Of a stretch of DNA of 64,000 nucleotides, positions 17,861-27,393 are shown piece after piece. The stretch spans positions 186,001 to 250,000 of the forward strand of contig NZ_CANKZC010000001.1 in NCBI RefSeq assembly GCF_947488565.1, read 5' to 3'. The notes under the pieces were generated by a model, which ran no database searches, was not told where the DNA came from, and worked only from the letters and a program-made list of their open reading frames with translations. The position numbers and the translations under genes were made by a program. How positions within the stretch are numbered: position 1 is the first letter of the stretch; each line of letters begins with the position of its first letter. This DNA comes from an uncultured Psychrobacter sp. (GTDB lineage: Bacteria > Pseudomonadota > Gammaproteobacteria > Pseudomonadales > Moraxellaceae).

Positions 17861-18205
17861 AATTAAATAGCTATTTATCGTTTCTAATAAGTATTTGGTT
17901 AGGAAGGTACTTTTTATACCCTTTTTGTAATTTTAACGTTATTAACGTTGTAGTTTACCTAATAGTTTTATGAAAACCCGTGACAGCATCTGTTATGCCA
18001 CCTATAATGGGGGCTCATTTGGGCTAAATGAACCTACCTATCATCATCGCTTATCGTGTAACACTTTACTTATCGTATAAGGCGCCTATATTACTTTATG
18101 GTTGTCGTACATAGGTTCTATGTTATGACGATTTAGTGATGATCTGTAATTGAGATGTAATGTAATGAGTAATAATTTTTTAATGCGACATAAGGAGTGT
18201 GACGC
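17861..18205. other. Leader/spacer upstream of csrA
   Basis: About 345 bases without a gene. It ends with AAGGAG at 18192-18197, the csrA ribosome-binding site, whose central AGGA matches the core that CsrA itself binds; another AGGAAGG lies at 17900-17906. No confident promoter is visible. Confidence 0.4.
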
Positions 18206-18451
18206 ATGCTAATTTTGACACGCCGTGTGGGCGAGACGTTAATGATCGGTGATGAAGTCAGTGTTACTGTTCTGGGCGTTAAAGGCAATCAGGTACGTAT
18301 AGGTGTCAATGCACCTAAAGATATTGCAGTACATCGTGAAGAGATTTATCAGCGTATTCAGCAAGAGCGTACAGTACAATCACAGATGCAACATCTTGAA
18401 CAAGGCAATTTTGCGCCATCATTTGATGACGAAGACTACTTTAATCGTTAA
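18206..18451 (+). CDS. csrA: Carbon storage regulator CsrA/RsmA
   Basis: The 81-residue RNA-binding protein begins [18 protein letters not shown] and has the core [21 protein letters not shown], including the RNA-contact Leu4 and Arg44 regions. CsrA dimers bind GGA motifs in leaders and block or stabilise mRNAs of carbon storage, motility and biofilm genes. It is about 20 residues longer than E. coli CsrA (61), with an acidic C-terminal tail ending [14 protein letters not shown] precedes the ATG and could serve as an autoregulatory CsrA site. A HopJ-family gene follows 27 bases later, probably co-transcribed. In many gammaproteobacteria csrA follows alaS or lysC, as here. Confidence 0.97.
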   Translation: MLILTRRVGETLMIGDEVSVTVLGVKGNQVRIGVNAPKDIAVHREEIYQRIQQERTVQSQMQHLEQGNFAPSFDDEDYFNR

Positions 18452-18478
18452 TTTAACCTGCTTTGAGGTCATTTACTT

Positions 18479-18853
18479 ATGAGTATCCGCCAATCAGACG
18501 TATCGGCTTTGCTTAATGGATTGAACAAAAAAGCCATTGGATTTAATGATGTTATCAGCTTTATTGATGATTTTTATCGCTATGCACCAGTGCCATTCGT
18601 AAATGGCTTACTGCATAATGATGCTGGTGAAAATGAAGGGAGTGCAAAAGTCTTTGGCTTTGCTAGACATCATGGCTTAGATCAATTAGATACCCTAAAG
18701 CTTTTCGGTGAGCATTACGAAAAGGTACAAGCTACGCCGAATGGTACAGACCATGCTAACATTCGTAATTTTTTACATTGGGGCTGGCAGGGATTTTTAA
18801 TGGAAACAAATCCACTGACATTACGTCCAAACGTAGATACTACTGCACTGTAA
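18479..18853 (+). CDS. HopJ type III effector family protein
   Basis: The 124-residue protein matches the HopJ family in layout: FIDDFYRYAPVPFVNGLL, then NDAGENEGSAKVFGFARHHG, then HYEKVQATPNGTDHANIRNF. The name comes from a Pseudomonas syringae candidate effector, but the family is widespread in bacteria without type III secretion and its function is unknown. No secretion signal or membrane helix is visible, so I infer a cytoplasmic protein. It lies 27 bases after csrA in the same direction and ends before a strong bidirectional terminator, so csrA and this gene form a two-gene unit. Confidence 0.85.
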   Translation: MSIRQSDVSALLNGLNKKAIGFNDVISFIDDFYRYAPVPFVNGLLHNDAGENEGSAKVFGFARHHGLDQLDTLKLFGEHYEKVQATPNGTDHANIRNFLHWGWQGFLMETNPLTLRPNVDTTAL

Positions 18854-18875
18854 GCTATATAGTATCTGCCACTAT

Positions 18876-18912
18876 AAAAAAGCCACGCTATGATGATAGC
18901 GTGGCTTTTTTA
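18876..18912. terminator. Bidirectional intrinsic terminator (csrA-hopJ / nadK-DUF1315)
   Basis: AGCCACGCTAT (18881-18891) and ATAGCGTGGCT (18896-18906) make an 11-pair perfect stem with the loop GATG, flanked by A-run and T-run, so it can end transcription from both sides. Confidence 0.92.
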
Positions 18913-18971
18913 TATCAAGTTGATTCAGATTGTTCAACCCATTGTTCTTCAATACTATTCCATTTATCACA

Positions 18972-19283
18972 TTACTTATCGCGAAATTTGACTGGTTGAA
19001 TCGCCCCTTTAGGATTGGGCATATTAGGATAATGATGTTCATGCTCTACATCACACTCAGCTCCAACGGTTGAACCATCGTCTTTTATAGGTTTATGAAT
19101 GAAGCCAGTACGCTCAGCAGGTGCTAGATGTTCGTGTTCCCAAATCATGACTGCCTGCATGCAAGTAGCACGCTGTTCAGCATTTAACTTAGTGCCATCA
19201 GCCCATTTACCTAGCTCAATAGCAACGCGGAACTTATCAACCAACTCTGGGGTTAAACTCGCTAAGATTGTTTGTTTATCCAT
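18972..19283 (-). CDS. DUF1315 (YeaC-like) family protein
   Basis: The 103-residue protein contains LTPELVDKFRVAIELGKWADG and RATCMQAVMIWEHEH, the signature of DUF1315 / E. coli YeaC, a short soluble protein of unknown function. The C-terminal half is histidine-rich (DVEHEHHYPNMPNP), which could bind metal; that is speculative. It lies 33 bases after nadK on the same strand and likely shares its transcript, ending at the bidirectional terminator at 18876-18912. Confidence 0.85.
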   Translation of the reverse strand: MDKQTILASLTPELVDKFRVAIELGKWADGTKLNAEQRATCMQAVMIWEHEHLAPAERTGFIHKPIKDDGSTVGAECDVEHEHHYPNMPNPKGAIQPVKFRDK

Positions 19284-19316
19284 TATATCTACTCTCTACT
19301 ATTATTTTAGATACAT

Positions 19317-20321
19317 TTACTCGTCATCTGTAATATCATCATCACTGTCGAGACTAAATTCTTCAGCGTGGACGTTCCAGTGTAGTTTAGTACGGCAAGC
19401 TTCATAAAAGTCAAAGCCTGGAGGATGCAGCAAAGTCAGCTTATCTGGATGTTTACGAATGTATAAACGCTGCTCTTGCTCAAGTGGCATGCTCGCTTTG
19501 CCGTCTGCACTGACCATCGGCTGCGTACGATTGTCCTCATGAATGCGAATACAGACTTCGCTATTGCCACTGACTACAATCGGTCTGCTCGATAGCGTAT
19601 GTGGATGCATAGGCACTAGACATATTGCATCCATACTAGGATGGATAATAGGGCCGCCACCTGACAAGGCATAAGCGGTCGAACCTGTCGGCGTTGCAGC
19701 GATTAAACCATCGCTATGCTGTCGATAAACATCTTGACCATCAATTTTCATTTGAAAATCAATCATATGTACCGATTTTCCGGCATGTAAAACAATGTCA
19801 TTAAGCGCCATGTCTTCATGGATAATGTCGCGTCCTTCTCTTATTTCCATGGTCAATAAAAACCGATGGTCAAGCTGATAGTCACCCATTAATACTTGAC
19901 GCAGCTTAAAGGCAGCTTCATCAGGCTTTACATCAGCCAAGAACCCAAGTCGGCCACGGTTGACACCCAATACAGGTACACGGTAGCGCGCTAGTGCTTC
20001 AGCTGCATGTAAAATAGAACCATCTCCCCCTACTACGATGACAAGATCACAAATCTCGCCTATCAAACTACGCTTGACGATTTTGACTTTTTCTACTTCC
20101 GTCAAATCTAGAGTGGGCAAGTTAGCAGTTTGTACGTCCATAATTAACATCAAACCCATATCATTGATGGTTTGTGCAATTTGAACAAGGCTTTGGGTGA
20201 CGCTACGTTTACCAGCGCGGCCCATCAGACCAATACGCCTAAAAGCTGGGTTTTTTATAGCATGAAATAGCTCTGATTCGTGCAAATGCGGCAATCTTTC
20301 TGACTGCGCTGAGTTTTCCAT
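19317..20321 (-). CDS. nadK: NAD kinase
   Basis: This 334-residue cytoplasmic enzyme phosphorylates NAD to NADP. The GGDGSILHAA motif holds the catalytic aspartate, NRGRLGFLAD follows, and the NAD-binding ATPTGSTAYALSGGGPIIHP lies in the C-terminal half. The ATG at 20321 is preferred over a GTG at 20339. It is about 40 residues longer than E. coli NadK (292), from an N-terminal extension and an acidic tail (SLDSDDDITDDE). DUF1315 follows downstream. Confidence 0.96.
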   Translation of the reverse strand: MENSAQSERLPHLHESELFHAIKNPAFRRIGLMGRAGKRSVTQSLVQIAQTINDMGLMLIMDVQTANLPTLDLTEVEKVKIVKRSLIGEICDLVIVVGGDGSILHAAEALARYRVPVLGVNRGRLGFLADVKPDEAAFKLRQVLMGDYQLDHRFLLTMEIREGRDIIHEDMALNDIVLHAGKSVHMIDFQMKIDGQDVYRQHSDGLIAATPTGSTAYALSGGGPIIHPSMDAICLVPMHPHTLSSRPIVVSGNSEVCIRIHEDNRTQPMVSADGKASMPLEQEQRLYIRKHPDKLTLLHPPGFDFYEACRTKLHWNVHAEEFSLDSDDDITDDE

Positions 20322-20641
20322 AAAACGACTCGGTATCACTGTAAAGTACAGAGTAATGATAGCGATAAATGAACGTTTAAACTAGCATGTTTTATCAATT
20401 ATCGTTGTTAACTGTCATAATCGACCCCATATAATAACTAACGTACGCATTTTTTAGATGTTTTTTTGACTACTTAAAAGTATTGTCTATATTAGTCAAT
20501 AAGCGATTTAGCAGTCGCATAAAACCTCTATCGTTAATGCTCTCATGGTGTCACGCAAACACAGTTGACAATAATAACGGTTTTGCTAAAGTAACTGACA
20601 TCTGTATTATTTTATTTATATTTTTTATTAAGGATACATGT

Positions 20642-21361
20642 ATGGCCAATCCTATTGTCAGTCGCGCAGAACTTGCGGTCGGCGGTAAGTCGATGACCGT
20701 CAAAGGTGTGGTACAAAAGACAACAATGCTATTAGGCTTGTCAGCACTCTCTGGTTTAGGCTTTTTCTTTTATGCAATTGCTGCTGGATTATCTAGTAGC
20801 TTTATCTATATGACTGCGATCGTTAGTATGTTTGCAGGTGTTGGTTTAGCGTTTTTTATGATTTTTAAGCCTCATATGGCTAAGACTCTAGCCATTCCTT
20901 ATGCTTTACTAGAAGGTTTGTTCTTGGGCGGCATCTCAATGATATTTATGAGTATGTATCCAAGTGTGCCGTTGACTGCGTTATGTGCAACCTTTGTGAC
21001 AGCCGCGGTTATGTTAGGTCTATATCGCTCAGGCCTAGTAAAGGTCACGGATAAGTTTCGCTCTATTATGATGTCAGCAGTTTTTGCGATTATGATCTTA
21101 TACGTGGTACAGTGGGGTTTTGTGTTATTTGGCTCAAGCTTACCGTTTTTGTTTGATGGCGGGATGATTGCTATTGGCTTTAGCTTGTTTGTCATCGTTA
21201 TCGCCTCATTTAGTCTATTGTTGGATTTTGATAACATCGAGCGCGGAGTAGCAGCGGGCGTTTCTGAAGACTACGAATGGATCTTTAGTGTAGGTATCGT
21301 AGCGACTTTAGTATGGATGTATATCGAGTTCCTACGTCTGCTAAGTTATCTTCAAGACTAA
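20642..21361 (+). CDS. Bax inhibitor-1 / YccA-family membrane protein
   Basis: The 239-residue protein has about seven membrane helices and the Bax inhibitor-1 family pattern. It begins with a short soluble segment (MANPIVSRAELAVGGKSMTVKG) and ends in a helix around the DFDNIERGVAAGVSEDYEW segment, typical of the bacterial YccA/YetJ-like branch. Relatives include the FtsH modulator YccA and the pH-gated calcium leak channel YetJ; either role is possible. The ATG at 20642 with AAGGA upstream is the start; the frame is open further upstream, but that part lacks family sequence. A bidirectional terminator follows. Confidence 0.9.
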   Translation: MANPIVSRAELAVGGKSMTVKGVVQKTTMLLGLSALSGLGFFFYAIAAGLSSSFIYMTAIVSMFAGVGLAFFMIFKPHMAKTLAIPYALLEGLFLGGISMIFMSMYPSVPLTALCATFVTAAVMLGLYRSGLVKVTDKFRSIMMSAVFAIMILYVVQWGFVLFGSSLPFLFDGGMIAIGFSLFVIVIASFSLLLDFDNIERGVAAGVSEDYEWIFSVGIVATLVWMYIEFLRLLSYLQD

Positions 21362-21391
21362 CCAAAAGTAATGTTTCATTAAAATTATGCT

Positions 21392-21424
21392 AAAAAACCG
21401 CCTTTAATAACAGGCGGTTTTTTT
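21392..21424. terminator. Bidirectional terminator (BI-1 gene / ccoI)
   Basis: AAACCGCCT (21395-21403) pairs with AGGCGGTTT (21412-21420), with an A-run before and a T-run after. Confidence 0.85.
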
Positions 21425-21547
21425 ATGGATAAAACTAATGGCTTGTTAAAACTTAAGTTGCGATGAAAGAAGCATTATGATTGAAATTAGCCAATTTGAT
21501 AAGCTTGAAGTAACCAGATAATAACAGTTGCCAGATGCAAATATAGG

Positions 21548-24394
21548 TTAAGCTCGTTTTAAACGCAGCGCATTTAATACCACCAATAATGAGCTTAGCG
21601 ACATGCCAATAGCAGCAAGCCAAGGCGGAACATAGCCTAGGGCCGCTGGTATTAATACCATACCGTTATAAGCGAGAGCCCAGCGAAAGTTTTGTTTAAT
21701 AATACGTTCGGTTTTATCAGCGATACGTTTGGCGGCAGTAATTGCGTCGATTTGACCGTTCAATATGATACTGTCACTAGATACTTGTGCCAAATCTGCG
21801 GCCCCAGCAATCGAGGTCGACACGTCTGCTGCTGCCAACACAGGGGCATCATTAATACCATCGCCGACCATTAGGACGACTGCGCCTTCAGCTTGCAGTT
21901 TTTGTAAGTGGTTAACCTTATCGGTTGGCGATAAACCGTTGTAAGCAGACTGCATTCCCAAATCTTTAGCCATTATGAGCGCTTGCGGACTTGGATCTCC
22001 TGTTAGCATCATTGACTCGATGCCGTATTCTTTGAGCGTATCAAGCATCGGTTTGACATCATCACGTATCTTGTCATTGAAATAAAAACATGCCATTCCC
22101 TGCCACGTACTGCCACCATTTGCTTGGCACGATAACACCACCGCGGAGCTGGCACGATGAGCAAATAAATTAATAATGGAGTCATCAATGGCGCTTATAT
22201 GACTATCAAAACTATCGTTGACAGAACTATTATTGGCTCTATCTAACGCAAAATCTATATGTCCAATACGGTATAAGACGCCTTCAATCATCGCTTCCAC
22301 CCCGCCCGCTGGATAATGTTGCAAACCTTGAGTGGATGGTAAGTGCAATTGATGAGCCGCTGTTAGCAATGCATGAGCAATAGGATGACGACTGCCTACT
22401 TCTAAAGCGGCAGCGATGGCTAAGAGACTGTTTTTTTGTGAAGCTGACTTTGACTCATTTTTTTCGTTTTGTTGTACAGAATCTAATAGCTCAATATTCA
22501 ATAAGTTTGGCTTACCATAAGTAAGTGTGCCCGTTTTATCAAAAGCCATGTGGGTGATTTCTGCTAGTGTTTGTAGCGTATGTCCACGAGTCGTCAAAAA
22601 ACCATAGCTTGCCAAGCGATTGGTCGAGACCGTCAAGGCAATGGGTGTGGCCAATGACAGTGCACAGGGACAAGTCGCTACTAACACAGCGACCGTTGCC
22701 CAAATCGCTTGGCTTGGATCAACGATATACCAGCCAATAAACACCAACGCCGACAGTACTAAAATGCGCGCAACGAACCAACGTGCCAGCTTATCTGCTT
22801 GCTGAGCCAGCTTTGGCTTTTCGCTCATAGCACGGTTCATTAACCTATCAATCAGGCCTATTTGACTGTCTGCTGGCAGTGCGATAATCAACATCTCAAA
22901 CGGCTGACTGTCGTTCTGAGCGCCGCCAATGATATAGTCACCTTGAGTTTTGGCGATCAAGTTGCCTTCACCTGTTAATAGGCTCTGAGAGACTGTAGCA
23001 GTTGGACTTAGCAAAATACCATCACTAATAATCTCGGAACCTGCCTCAACCATGATGATATCGCCCACTTGTAAACTATGAGCGGTGACCATTTGCTTTT
23101 CTTTATCTTCGTTTTGTCGTTTTAAGAGATTCAATTGTCGATTACGTGTCTGCTGCCAGTCTTTAGCAATACGCAAGGTTAGTTGCTGGACGTCGTCCTC
23201 CATGTTCTGCATAAAGTTAGATATAGAGCTTGACGCATACTGATTGCTTGTATCCTCAATAGCCACATTGTCAATCTGCTCAGCAAGATTTTTCCCTGCT
23301 TTATTAACATCACTCTCCCCAGTCGTACTTTGCTTTAATTGCTGCAAAATACGCTCGGCAGACTCTTTGTCTTCGGCGACTTTTTGTACCAGTACAGGCT
23401 CTACAACGACTAAGTCGTTCGCCATAGTCGCTGCCTTTAAACGAGCATTATGCTCAATATAACGTCCTGCCAATAAGAAGAAAATAAACATACTGACTGA
23501 GTCATAATACGTCTCTCCTTGACCAGTAACAGTGGCATAGAGACTGGTAAAGAAAGTAACAATCAAGGCAATACTAACTGGCACATCCATATTGACTTGG
23601 CGTGCACGAATCGCTGACCAAGCCGAGGTAAAAAACGGTATACCTGCATAAAAAAACACAGGCGTACTAACAAATAAAGATACCCAGCGTAAAAAGTCGC
23701 GCTGGAATATCAGCATATCGCTATACTCGCCAAAATAGATCGCTACGGCATACATCATCGCCTGCATGGAACCCAATGCGGCAATACCAAGCCTTAGTAG
23801 CATCTGATTGTTGTGACGTGCCAGCATAGCCTCATGGGTATCTTGCCGATAAGGTTTTGCTTCATAGCCGATCTCGTTAATGACAGCTAAGATGCGACTA
23901 ATAGGCAGCTTGCTCTCGTCCCAAATCACTCGCATACGCTGATTGGTCAGATTTACTTGGCATTTGCGAATACCATCTAACTCATCTAAGCGTGATTCAA
24001 TCAACCACGTACAAGCGGCACAGCGTAGATTGTTGACAGACAACTCTGCAACTGACATACCATCTTGGGCATAGACAAACTGCGACTTTATTTCGTCATT
24101 ATCGTAGGCTTCAAGGCGTGTTAATTGAGTGGGTAGACTGGCTGTACGGTTGATTTCTGAGCGATCAAGGTAATACTGCTCAAGTCCAGCTTCTACAATG
24201 CTTTGAGAAGCCAGTTGACAGCCCATACAACACATCTCACGTGACTCCCCTAATATCTCAGCATGAAACGGCGGCTGCGGTACTGGATCGCCGCAATGGA
24301 AACAGTGACCGGCAAGCGGCAATACCAAACCTTCAATGATTGAGCGGTCTTCATGGGATGCAATTGCGGGTATTGATGACGAGACACTAGACAT
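21548..24394 (-). CDS. ccoI: Heavy-metal P-type ATPase, CcoI/FixI-like
   Basis: The 948-residue inner-membrane pump has the CcoI plan. A cysteine-rich N-terminal domain (CFHCGDP, CCMGCQ; residues 31-60) precedes an HMA domain with CAAC (125-128), eight membrane helices, CPC in the ion path (575-577), the phosphorylated Asp619 in DKTGTL, and GDGINDAP near the end. These pumps deliver copper for cbb3 cytochrome oxidase assembly. About 90 extra residues (roughly 340-430), rich in Gln, Glu and Lys and probably coiled, interrupt the start of the actuator domain, and the actuator loop reads TGEG (474-477) instead of TGES. No ccoNOP or ccoS is nearby. An AGGAAG precedes the ATG. Confidence 0.88.
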   Translation of the reverse strand: MSSVSSSIPAIASHEDRSIIEGLVLPLAGHCFHCGDPVPQPPFHAEILGESREMCCMGCQLASQSIVEAGLEQYYLDRSEINRTASLPTQLTRLEAYDNDEIKSQFVYAQDGMSVAELSVNNLRCAACTWLIESRLDELDGIRKCQVNLTNQRMRVIWDESKLPISRILAVINEIGYEAKPYRQDTHEAMLARHNNQMLLRLGIAALGSMQAMMYAVAIYFGEYSDMLIFQRDFLRWVSLFVSTPVFFYAGIPFFTSAWSAIRARQVNMDVPVSIALIVTFFTSLYATVTGQGETYYDSVSMFIFFLLAGRYIEHNARLKAATMANDLVVVEPVLVQKVAEDKESAERILQQLKQSTTGESDVNKAGKNLAEQIDNVAIEDTSNQYASSSISNFMQNMEDDVQQLTLRIAKDWQQTRNRQLNLLKRQNEDKEKQMVTAHSLQVGDIIMVEAGSEIISDGILLSPTATVSQSLLTGEGNLIAKTQGDYIIGGAQNDSQPFEMLIIALPADSQIGLIDRLMNRAMSEKPKLAQQADKLARWFVARILVLSALVFIGWYIVDPSQAIWATVAVLVATCPCALSLATPIALTVSTNRLASYGFLTTRGHTLQTLAEITHMAFDKTGTLTYGKPNLLNIELLDSVQQNEKNESKSASQKNSLLAIAAALEVGSRHPIAHALLTAAHQLHLPSTQGLQHYPAGGVEAMIEGVLYRIGHIDFALDRANNSSVNDSFDSHISAIDDSIINLFAHRASSAVVLSCQANGGSTWQGMACFYFNDKIRDDVKPMLDTLKEYGIESMMLTGDPSPQALIMAKDLGMQSAYNGLSPTDKVNHLQKLQAEGAVVLMVGDGINDAPVLAAADVSTSIAGAADLAQVSSDSIILNGQIDAITAAKRIADKTERIIKQNFRWALAYNGMVLIPAALGYVPPWLAAIGMSLSSLLVVLNALRLKRA

Positions 24395-24859
24395 AATCGT
24401 GCTTACTTCCTTTAAGACGCACTGCTTTACAGATATTGTATTGCATAAATATTGCTTGATTTAGACTAAATTCAAGCTTAACAATAACCTAGCAACTATT
24501 GATAAAATAACAGCAGACAATCCATACAAAAAACACCATTTTTGGGCGTATAGGCTGTTATCCTATATGGCACTTATTAAATAAATTAAAACCTTATAGA
24601 CAGTCATATATAAGCGAATGCCATATTAAAACTCATTCGTTAAATACAATATTTGCCCTACTCTTAGTTCTTTTAAACTCATATTAGTACTATTACTACG
24701 CTTTCATTAGTTCATTTATATATTGATACTCGATGTTATATCATTATACACCTTCCTAGCTAAACCCAATAAAACCTTAAGTCGATGATGATAGATTGAA
24801 AATTTTGTCAATTTGCGTCATTATGAGGCAGTTTTTTATCCCAATACGGTGCGTTATCA
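24395..24859. other. Divergent region between ccoI and mrcB
   Basis: This AT-rich stretch of 465 bases holds the promoters of both genes. A near-palindrome with arms GCTTGA (24454-24459) and TCAAGC (24472-24477) and complementary TTTAG / CTAAA inside it lies about 60 bases upstream of ccoI. Otherwise no gene or clear structure is seen. Confidence 0.45.
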
Positions 24860-27328
24860 GTGCGAAAATCTAATCCTAAGTTACCTCAGTCTGCTGCAAG
24901 TACTCTTCCCTCGCAGCAACGTGGAATTGTATTTAGTAGTATTCTATTAATCATTGTCATCGTTGGCATGGTTTTGTTGGCGCTGTATCTGGTCAAGCTT
25001 GACCGTACTATTACTCATAAGTTTGAAGGTAAGCGCTGGGATATTCCTGCCAAAGTGTATTCGCAACCGCTTGAGCTTTATCAAGGTGCGGCAGTTGATA
25101 ACAGCATGATGAAGACTTGGCTTGAGCTGCTTAATTATCGTAGCAACAAAGCCTATGACCGTACAGGTAGCTTCTATAAGTCAGGCAATAACTACTTTAT
25201 CCATACGCGCGGCTTCACTTATAGTGCAAACGATATTGATAAAGAACAAGTCATCAAAATGACGATTGCCAACGACAAAATTAAGACGATTCAGAGCACT
25301 GAACAAAATAAGACTGGCATTATTCGTCTTGAGCCTGTAAGTATTGGCGGCATTTATCCGGATAGCAATGAAGATCGCATGGTTGTCTCTTTAGATGACG
25401 TACCGCAACCATTAATTGATGCCTTAATCGCGACTGAAGATCGCGGTTTTTATGAGCACAAAGGAGTGTCTATACGTGGTATCGCCCGCGCTGTAATCAA
25501 CAACTTCTCTGGTGGCTCTATGCAGGGGGGTTCGACCATCACCCAGCAGCTTATCAAAAACTTTTATCTGAATTCTGATCGCACCCTTAAGCGTAAAGCC
25601 AATGAAGCACTGATGGCCGTATTACTAGAGCTGCATTATAGTAAAGATGAGATTTTGCAAACCTATCTTAATGAGATCTATCTTGGTCAAAATGGCAACC
25701 GCTCTATAAATGGTTTTGGCTTAGCGTCACAATTTTATTTTAACCAGCCTCTAAATGAGCTACGCTTGGATCAACAAGCCATGCTAGTCGGTATGGCTAA
25801 AGGTCCAAGCGTCTACAATCCTCGTCGCCATCCTAATGATTCAAAGGCACGTCGTGATGTAGTGCTCAACAATATGCTACAGATGGGTTCTATCAGTCAA
25901 GAGCAATACGATGCGGCACTAGAAAAGCCTCTTGGGGTGGTAGACAAGCCTGTTGAAGGCAAAAGCCAATTTCCAGACTTTTTGGACATCGTCAAGCGCG
26001 AGCTTAATGACGTCTATTACTCTGATGACCTGAAAAACGAGGGGCTGACCATTATTAGTACCCTTGACCCTATTGCGCAATTAGCAGCCGATAAAGCGGT
26101 TGATAAAAAACTTGGCGAATTACGTCGCAACAGTAGTAAGACTAAAGACTTGCAAAGTGCCTTGGTCAGTGCCAATCCTGAGACCGGTGAACTAGTCGCT
26201 GTCGTTGGTAGTGGTAGCGAGTTTACTGGTTTTAACCGTGCTGTTGATGCCAAGCGTCAAGTTGGATCATTGTTAAAACCTGTTATTTATATGACAGCGC
26301 TTGAAAGCGGTCGCTACAATTTAGCCAGCCCTGTCGATGATTCTCCAATTACAGTCAACTTAGGTGATGGTAGCAAGTGGAACCCTAAAAACTATAGTGG
26401 TCGTGATCATGGGTATGTTCCATTAACGACAGCACTTGCCAAATCGTATAATCAAAGTGCCGTACGTTTGGGTATGGAGTTTGGCATTGACACATTCGCC
26501 AAACAGTTACGTCGTTTGGGTATTGAAGAAAAGATCCCCGCTTATCCATCAGCACTATTAGGCTCAGTTAATTTAAGCCCTATGGACATGCTTGGCGTAT
26601 ATCAAGTCTTTGCAACTGGCGGCTTTCGCACCCCTATTCATAGTATTCGAACCGTCATTGACGATCGCGGGCGAATTTTGCAGCGTACTGGTCTGAACAC
26701 TCAGCGTAGCATACCACCTGAAACCAATTATTTAACCAACTACGCCCTACAAGAAGTGGTCAAAAACGGTACTGCCAAACGTGCTAAGTCACTTGGTAGC
26801 AATTTAAATCTGGCGGGTAAAACAGGAACGACCAATGACTACCGTGATGCATGGTTTGCAGGCTATAGTGGCAACTATGTGAGCGTCGTTTGGGTTGGAC
26901 GTGACGACAATAAACCAATTGGGCTTAGCGGTGGTACTGGAGCACTGCCAGTATGGGTTGATTATATGAATCGTATAAAATTGACGCCTGTCGCGATGCC
27001 AGAGCCTGAAGGAATTGAGTGGTTATGGCTTGAGAATAACACTGGCAAACTATCTAATGAGCGCTGCGCCTCGGCTCGATATTTACCAGTCATGTCGGCA
27101 AATTTGCCAGAAGAAGCGAGCAGCTGTGCGATCTCTTTGTATCAGCAGGAACAAGCACGTGGTCAAATACAATGGGAAAATGAGCAAGGATCGATCAATC
27201 AGCAGCGTCAGCGTGAAGGTCTAAATATACCAAACAGTGAGGTAATCGAACCAACTGACGACAATGGTGATAACGATACTCAAAGACGTACGGATACTTG
27301 GTACAATCGAGCTCTTGAGTGGTTTTAG
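24860..27328 (+). CDS. mrcB: Penicillin-binding protein 1b, bifunctional transglycosylase/transpeptidase
   Basis: The 822-residue class A PBP has one membrane anchor (about 23-45), a UB2H-like region (about 60-150), a GT51 transglycosylase domain with the catalytic glutamate in ATEDRGFYEH (Glu193), and a transpeptidase domain with Ser470-Leu-Leu-Lys473, Ser529-Tyr-Asn531 and Lys654-Thr-Gly656. It polymerises and cross-links peptidoglycan in the periplasm and is the target of beta-lactams. The start is a GTG at 24860, with no strong ribosome-binding site. The TPR lipoprotein gene begins about 65 bases downstream and is probably co-transcribed. Confidence 0.95.
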   Translation: MRKSNPKLPQSAASTLPSQQRGIVFSSILLIIVIVGMVLLALYLVKLDRTITHKFEGKRWDIPAKVYSQPLELYQGAAVDNSMMKTWLELLNYRSNKAYDRTGSFYKSGNNYFIHTRGFTYSANDIDKEQVIKMTIANDKIKTIQSTEQNKTGIIRLEPVSIGGIYPDSNEDRMVVSLDDVPQPLIDALIATEDRGFYEHKGVSIRGIARAVINNFSGGSMQGGSTITQQLIKNFYLNSDRTLKRKANEALMAVLLELHYSKDEILQTYLNEIYLGQNGNRSINGFGLASQFYFNQPLNELRLDQQAMLVGMAKGPSVYNPRRHPNDSKARRDVVLNNMLQMGSISQEQYDAALEKPLGVVDKPVEGKSQFPDFLDIVKRELNDVYYSDDLKNEGLTIISTLDPIAQLAADKAVDKKLGELRRNSSKTKDLQSALVSANPETGELVAVVGSGSEFTGFNRAVDAKRQVGSLLKPVIYMTALESGRYNLASPVDDSPITVNLGDGSKWNPKNYSGRDHGYVPLTTALAKSYNQSAVRLGMEFGIDTFAKQLRRLGIEEKIPAYPSALLGSVNLSPMDMLGVYQVFATGGFRTPIHSIRTVIDDRGRILQRTGLNTQRSIPPETNYLTNYALQEVVKNGTAKRAKSLGSNLNLAGKTGTTNDYRDAWFAGYSGNYVSVVWVGRDDNKPIGLSGGTGALPVWVDYMNRIKLTPVAMPEPEGIEWLWLENNTGKLSNERCASARYLPVMSANLPEEASSCAISLYQQEQARGQIQWENEQGSINQQRQREGLNIPNSEVIEPTDDNGDNDTQRRTDTWYNRALEWF

Positions 27329-27393
27329 TGAACTATTTGATAAGCTGTTGATTCATACTGTTGGTTAAAATGACACAGAATAAGGGGTTTGAT

